This document shows positions 6,027 to 8,134 of a stretch of 8,134 bases of DNA, one piece after another. The notes beneath the pieces were generated by a model, which had not been told where the DNA came from, did no database searches, and saw nothing but the letters and a program-made list of their open reading frames with translations. Position 1 is the first letter of the stretch, and every line of letters starts with the position of its first letter. The stretch lies in NCBI GenBank assembly GCA_002310015.1, contig DBYQ01000073.1, positions 1 through 8,134 of the forward strand. Direction: 5' to 3'. The stretch is from Bacteroidales bacterium UBA1182 (lineage in GTDB: Bacteria; Bacteroidota; Bacteroidia; Bacteroidales; Bacteroidaceae). The position numbers were made by a program, and so were the translations under genes.

Positions 6027-7465
6027 AGGATTGGGAAGACATAATCAAGGAACGTCAGTTAAGCCGTAAGGCGGAACTGCCGGAGTCTGACTGGAATGAT
6101 TTCCTCTCCAGACAGGCAGAGCATGAGCGTGCAGCAAGACGCCGCCGTAAGCTTATTACCTTATTCATCTCTGTTCCTGCAGCAGCTGCTGTATTGCTGT
6201 TGCTGTTCCTCATGCCGTTTAAGACGATAGTTCCGGATAATCATTTTGCGCAGAATGAATCCTCAGAGCCTCAGGTTCTTGCGGACAGTATAGTTAATAC
6301 TGTTGACAGCATTATAATTGAAGAAAAGCCTCAACTTGAAATAGCACAAGTTAAACCACAACCCAAACCTGAGGTTAAGGCACAAATAAAACGGGAATCA
6401 AAACAGCAGTCAAAACAGGAATCAAAACCGGAAGAAAAGCCTGATGCAAATCCTGAAATAAGGACAGGCGCAGTGGAGGATGTCAGATATGGGGCGGCAT
6501 CACAAGGTTTTGGCGCAGGATTGTTTGCGCAGGAACTGTCAGTGAAGGGTTCAGTCTATGATTTTGACTCGGCAGAGCCTCTCAATTATGCTTCTGTGCA
6601 GATATATCGTATTTCCGGTACAGACTCCACGTATATAGGCGGAACATCGACCGGCGATGACGGTTCATTCATCATCAATAACCTTGAGCCCGGCAATTAT
6701 GTTGCCAGAACCACATACTTGGGATTTAATAACTCTGACAAGAATTTTACCCTCCGTTCAGGTTCAAGTTCAAATACCACTGATCTTGGTAAGATTACCA
6801 TGAGGGGTAACAGGATGCTTGCCGAGGTTGCTGTTAATCCGGCAGAGGCCAAGGTTCATATGGTTAATGATACAGTAATGTTCAACAGTGCAACTTTCAA
6901 ACTGCCGGATAGTTCATCGGTAGAGGAACTTATCAGTAGGCTTCCCGGTGTAAAAATTGATAGTGACGGTAATCTCACTGTCAATGGTAAGAGCGTATCC
7001 AGAATTCTGGTCAACGGTAAGGAGTTCTTTGATGATGAAAAGACTGTTGCATTGACAGAACTCTCTGCTGAAATGATTGAGAAGGTCAAGGCTTATGAAA
7101 AGAATAGTGACCTGTCGCGTCAGACCGGCATAGATGACAGTAGGGAAGCGACGGTATTGGATTTACCTGTGCATGGTAAAATAATCAAAGGTTCAGTATG
7201 TGATTTTGACAGTGCCGAGCCTCTGGATAATGCTTCTGTGGAGATATATCGGGTTACCCGTAAAGACACGACCTTGATATGCAGCACTATGACCGGACAA
7301 GACGGTTCATTCTCTATCTACAATCTTAAGCGCGGTAAATATGTGGCCCGTGTTTCTTTAAATGATTACAAGACTGTTAAAGGGAGATTTAAAATCGGTT
7401 CAGGCTCTCACACATATGATATTGGAAAGATTGCCCTAACAAGAGTTGATATCCTTGAACGGTGA
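6023..7465 (+). CDS. Composite anti-sigma-like membrane protein with carboxypeptidase-regulatory and receptor plug-like domains
   Basis: The 480-residue product has: an N-terminal cytoplasmic segment (1-43: MKDWEDIIKERQ, a tryptophan-containing acidic helix, then RRRRK), like Bacteroidales anti-sigma partners; one transmembrane helix (about 44-66); a Pro/Lys/Glu/Gln-rich linker (about 101-146) resembling TonB; a carboxypeptidase-regulatory domain (172-260); a plug-like region (about 266-382: LPGVKIDSDGNLTVNGKSVSRILVNGKEFF, then SDLSRQTGIDD and ATVLDL), as in outer-membrane beta-barrel receptor N-termini; and a second regulatory domain (386-472) in place of a barrel. Residues 161-171 (GFGAGLFAQE) look like the end of a signal peptide, suggesting a receptor gene was fused in frame. 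It overlaps the sigma gene by four bases and probably holds that factor at the inner membrane. The anti-sigma role is inferred from position and topology. Confidence 0.82.
   Translation: MKDWEDIIKERQLSRKAELPESDWNDFLSRQAEHERAARRRRKLITLFISVPAAAAVLLLLFLMPFKTIVPDNHFAQNESSEPQVLADSIVNTVDSIIIEEKPQLEIAQVKPQPKPEVKAQIKRESKQQSKQESKPEEKPDANPEIRTGAVEDVRYGAASQGFGAGLFAQELSVKGSVYDFDSAEPLNYASVQIYRISGTDSTYIGGTSTGDDGSFIINNLEPGNYVARTTYLGFNNSDKNFTLRSGSSSNTTDLGKITMRGNRMLAEVAVNPAEAKVHMVNDTVMFNSATFKLPDSSSVEELISRLPGVKIDSDGNLTVNGKSVSRILVNGKEFFDDEKTVALTELSAEMIEKVKAYEKNSDLSRQTGIDDSREATVLDLPVHGKIIKGSVCDFDSAEPLDNASVEIYRVTRKDTTLICSTMTGQDGSFSIYNLKRGKYVARVSLNDYKTVKGRFKIGSGSHTYDIGKIALTRVDILER
6398..6433 (+). repeat. Three 12-base tandem units in the linker
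   Basis: Three near-identical 12-base units begin TCAAAAC (at 6398, 6410 and 6422) and encode SKQQ, SKQE and SKPE in the periplasmic linker. The period is a multiple of three, so slippage would change the linker by four residues without breaking the frame. Confidence 0.7.
6548..7252 (+). repeat. Pair of direct repeats from an internal domain duplication
   Basis: Bases 6548-6610 and 7190-7252 match at 52 of 63 positions without gaps. They encode GSV-DFDSAEPL--ASV-IYR in both regulatory domains of the composite membrane protein. Similarity continues more weakly to about 6802 and 7438 at protein level (DGSF-I-NL--G-YVAR, then D-GKI). The plug-like region lies between the copies, so homologous recombination could delete it in frame. 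Confidence 0.8.
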
Positions 7466-7512
7466 TTTTTGTATCTTTTTGTCAAGGTTTTGGCGGGGTT
7501 TATGGTTAAATG

Positions 7513-7542
7513 TGGCGATTTGAAATTAGAATCGCCATTTTT
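7513..7542 (+). terminator. Intrinsic terminator after the sigma/anti-sigma operon
   Basis: TGGCGATT (7513-7520) pairs perfectly with AATCGCCA (7530-7537) around a 9-base loop, followed by five T. It does not belong to the 29-base repeat family. It lies about 48 bases after the stop at 7465. Confidence 0.85.
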
Positions 7543-7653
7543 ATTGCAAAGTGTAAAAGATATGGCTTTTCGGGATTGCAAAATAATTGTATATTGTTCA
7601 AAAATTCATCACTTTTTTCATTGAAAATATTTTTTTAGTCCGAATTAAGGGAG

Positions 7654-7661
7654 TACCTTTG
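7654..7661 (+). promoter_or_regulatory. Likely -7 element of the serC promoter
   Basis: TACCTTTG fits TAnnTTTG. At the expected -33 distance there is only a T-run (7630-7636) without the G, so the -33 match is partial. Transcription from near 7668 would leave a leader of about 33 bases before the ATG at 7701. Confidence 0.55.
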
Positions 7662-7700
7662 CGCCACGAATCAAAAAACTTTAATAAATATACTCAAATT

Positions 7701-8134
7701 ATGAAGCATAATTTTTGCGCAGGTCCTGCTGTTCTTCCGCAGGAAGTGATTGAGAAATCAGCTCAGGCTGTTTATGATTTTGCCGGCACTGGCATTTCTA
7801 TTCTCTCTATCAGTCACCGTTCAAAGGAGTTCCAGCCCATTGTTGATGAGGCTGAGGCTTTGATCAAGGAGATTCTGGATGTTCCCGAGGGTTATTCAGT
7901 TCTTTTCCTGGCCGGTGGCGCCAGCATGGAGTTCTGCCGCGTTCCTTATAACTTCCTTAATAAGAAGGCCGCTTATCTGAACACCGGTGTTTGGGCCAAG
8001 AAGGCTATGAAGGAGGCTAAGGCATTCGGTGAGGTTGTAGAGGTAGCTTCATCTGCCGATGCAAACTACACCTTCATCCCCAAGAACTTTGAGATTCCTG
8101 CCGATGCTGATTATTTCCACTTTACAACAAACAA
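7701..8134 (+). CDS. serC: Phosphoserine aminotransferase, N-terminal part, cut by the window end
   Basis: SerC converts 3-phosphohydroxypyruvate and glutamate to phosphoserine in serine biosynthesis, and also acts in pyridoxine biosynthesis in some bacteria; it is a cytoplasmic PLP enzyme. The visible 144 residues start MKHNFCAGPAVLP, the family's opening, and contain SHR (38-40) for substrate phosphate binding, AGGAS (71-75) for the cofactor phosphate and W98 in NTGVWAKKA, which stacks on the cofactor ring. The end HFTTNN is also conserved. The PLP-binding Lys lies beyond the window, so only about 40 percent of the usual roughly 360 residues is seen. It has its own promoter and is a housekeeping gene marking the edge of the accessory region. 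Confidence 0.95.
   Translation, partial: MKHNFCAGPAVLPQEVIEKSAQAVYDFAGTGISILSISHRSKEFQPIVDEAEALIKEILDVPEGYSVLFLAGGASMEFCRVPYNFLNKKAAYLNTGVWAKKAMKEAKAFGEVVEVASSADANYTFIPKNFEIPADADYFHFTTN

Noticed and set aside
6788..7168. A SusC-type TonB-dependent receptor or the start of a polysaccharide-utilisation locus
   Set aside because: Only the N-terminal regulatory and plug-like parts exist; there is no barrel, no SusD-like gene and no glycan enzyme in the window.

Overview
The window looks like a Bacteroidales chromosome (Prevotella, Bacteroides or a close relative). The evidence is several promoters of the Bacteroidetes type (TTTG, about 20 bases, TAnnTTTG), weak or absent Shine-Dalgarno sequences, a BspA-like leucine-rich repeat secreted protein, carboxypeptidase-regulatory-like domains, an ECF sigma factor paired with a membrane protein, and a Bacteroidetes-type serC. 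Species cannot be assigned from sequence alone. No tRNA, rRNA, CRISPR array, transposase or phage gene is visible.

Layout. Bases 89-1847 hold three small secreted proteins on the plus strand. The first two are single carboxypeptidase-regulatory-like (beta-sandwich) proteins that resemble each other; the third has no recognised family. Bases 1954-3555 encode a 533-residue LRR_5/BspA-like protein with its own promoter. Two minus-strand genes lie at 3641-4422 (a cupin lipoprotein and a small two-helix membrane protein), convergent with the LRR gene. A secreted histidine-phosphatase-superfamily protein (4617-5354) is transcribed divergently from them. Then comes a translationally coupled pair (5451-7465): an ECF sigma factor and a composite membrane protein. 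The window ends inside serC, a housekeeping gene.

Three observations stand out. (1) The product of 6023-7465 joins an anti-sigma-like cytoplasmic N-terminus, one transmembrane helix and a TonB-like Pro/Lys/Glu linker to a carboxypeptidase-regulatory domain plus a plug-like domain of the outer-membrane beta-barrel receptor type. It has no barrel; a second copy of the regulatory domain sits where the barrel would start. (2) A 29-base hairpin repeat occurs four times. Three copies serve as terminators whose first three bases are the stop codon of the preceding gene; the fourth lies inside the end of the first gene, in another frame. (3) A 38-base block matching at 29 positions without gaps lies just upstream of both the sigma gene and the 596-1847 gene pair.

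Working hypothesis (inference): the sigma factor and its composite membrane regulator form an envelope-sensing switch, and the shared upstream block is their promoter or operator, so the secreted proteins at 596-1847 would be targets alongside the sigma operon itself. The LRR, phosphatase, cupin and serC genes have their own separate expression signals and need not belong to this circuit.
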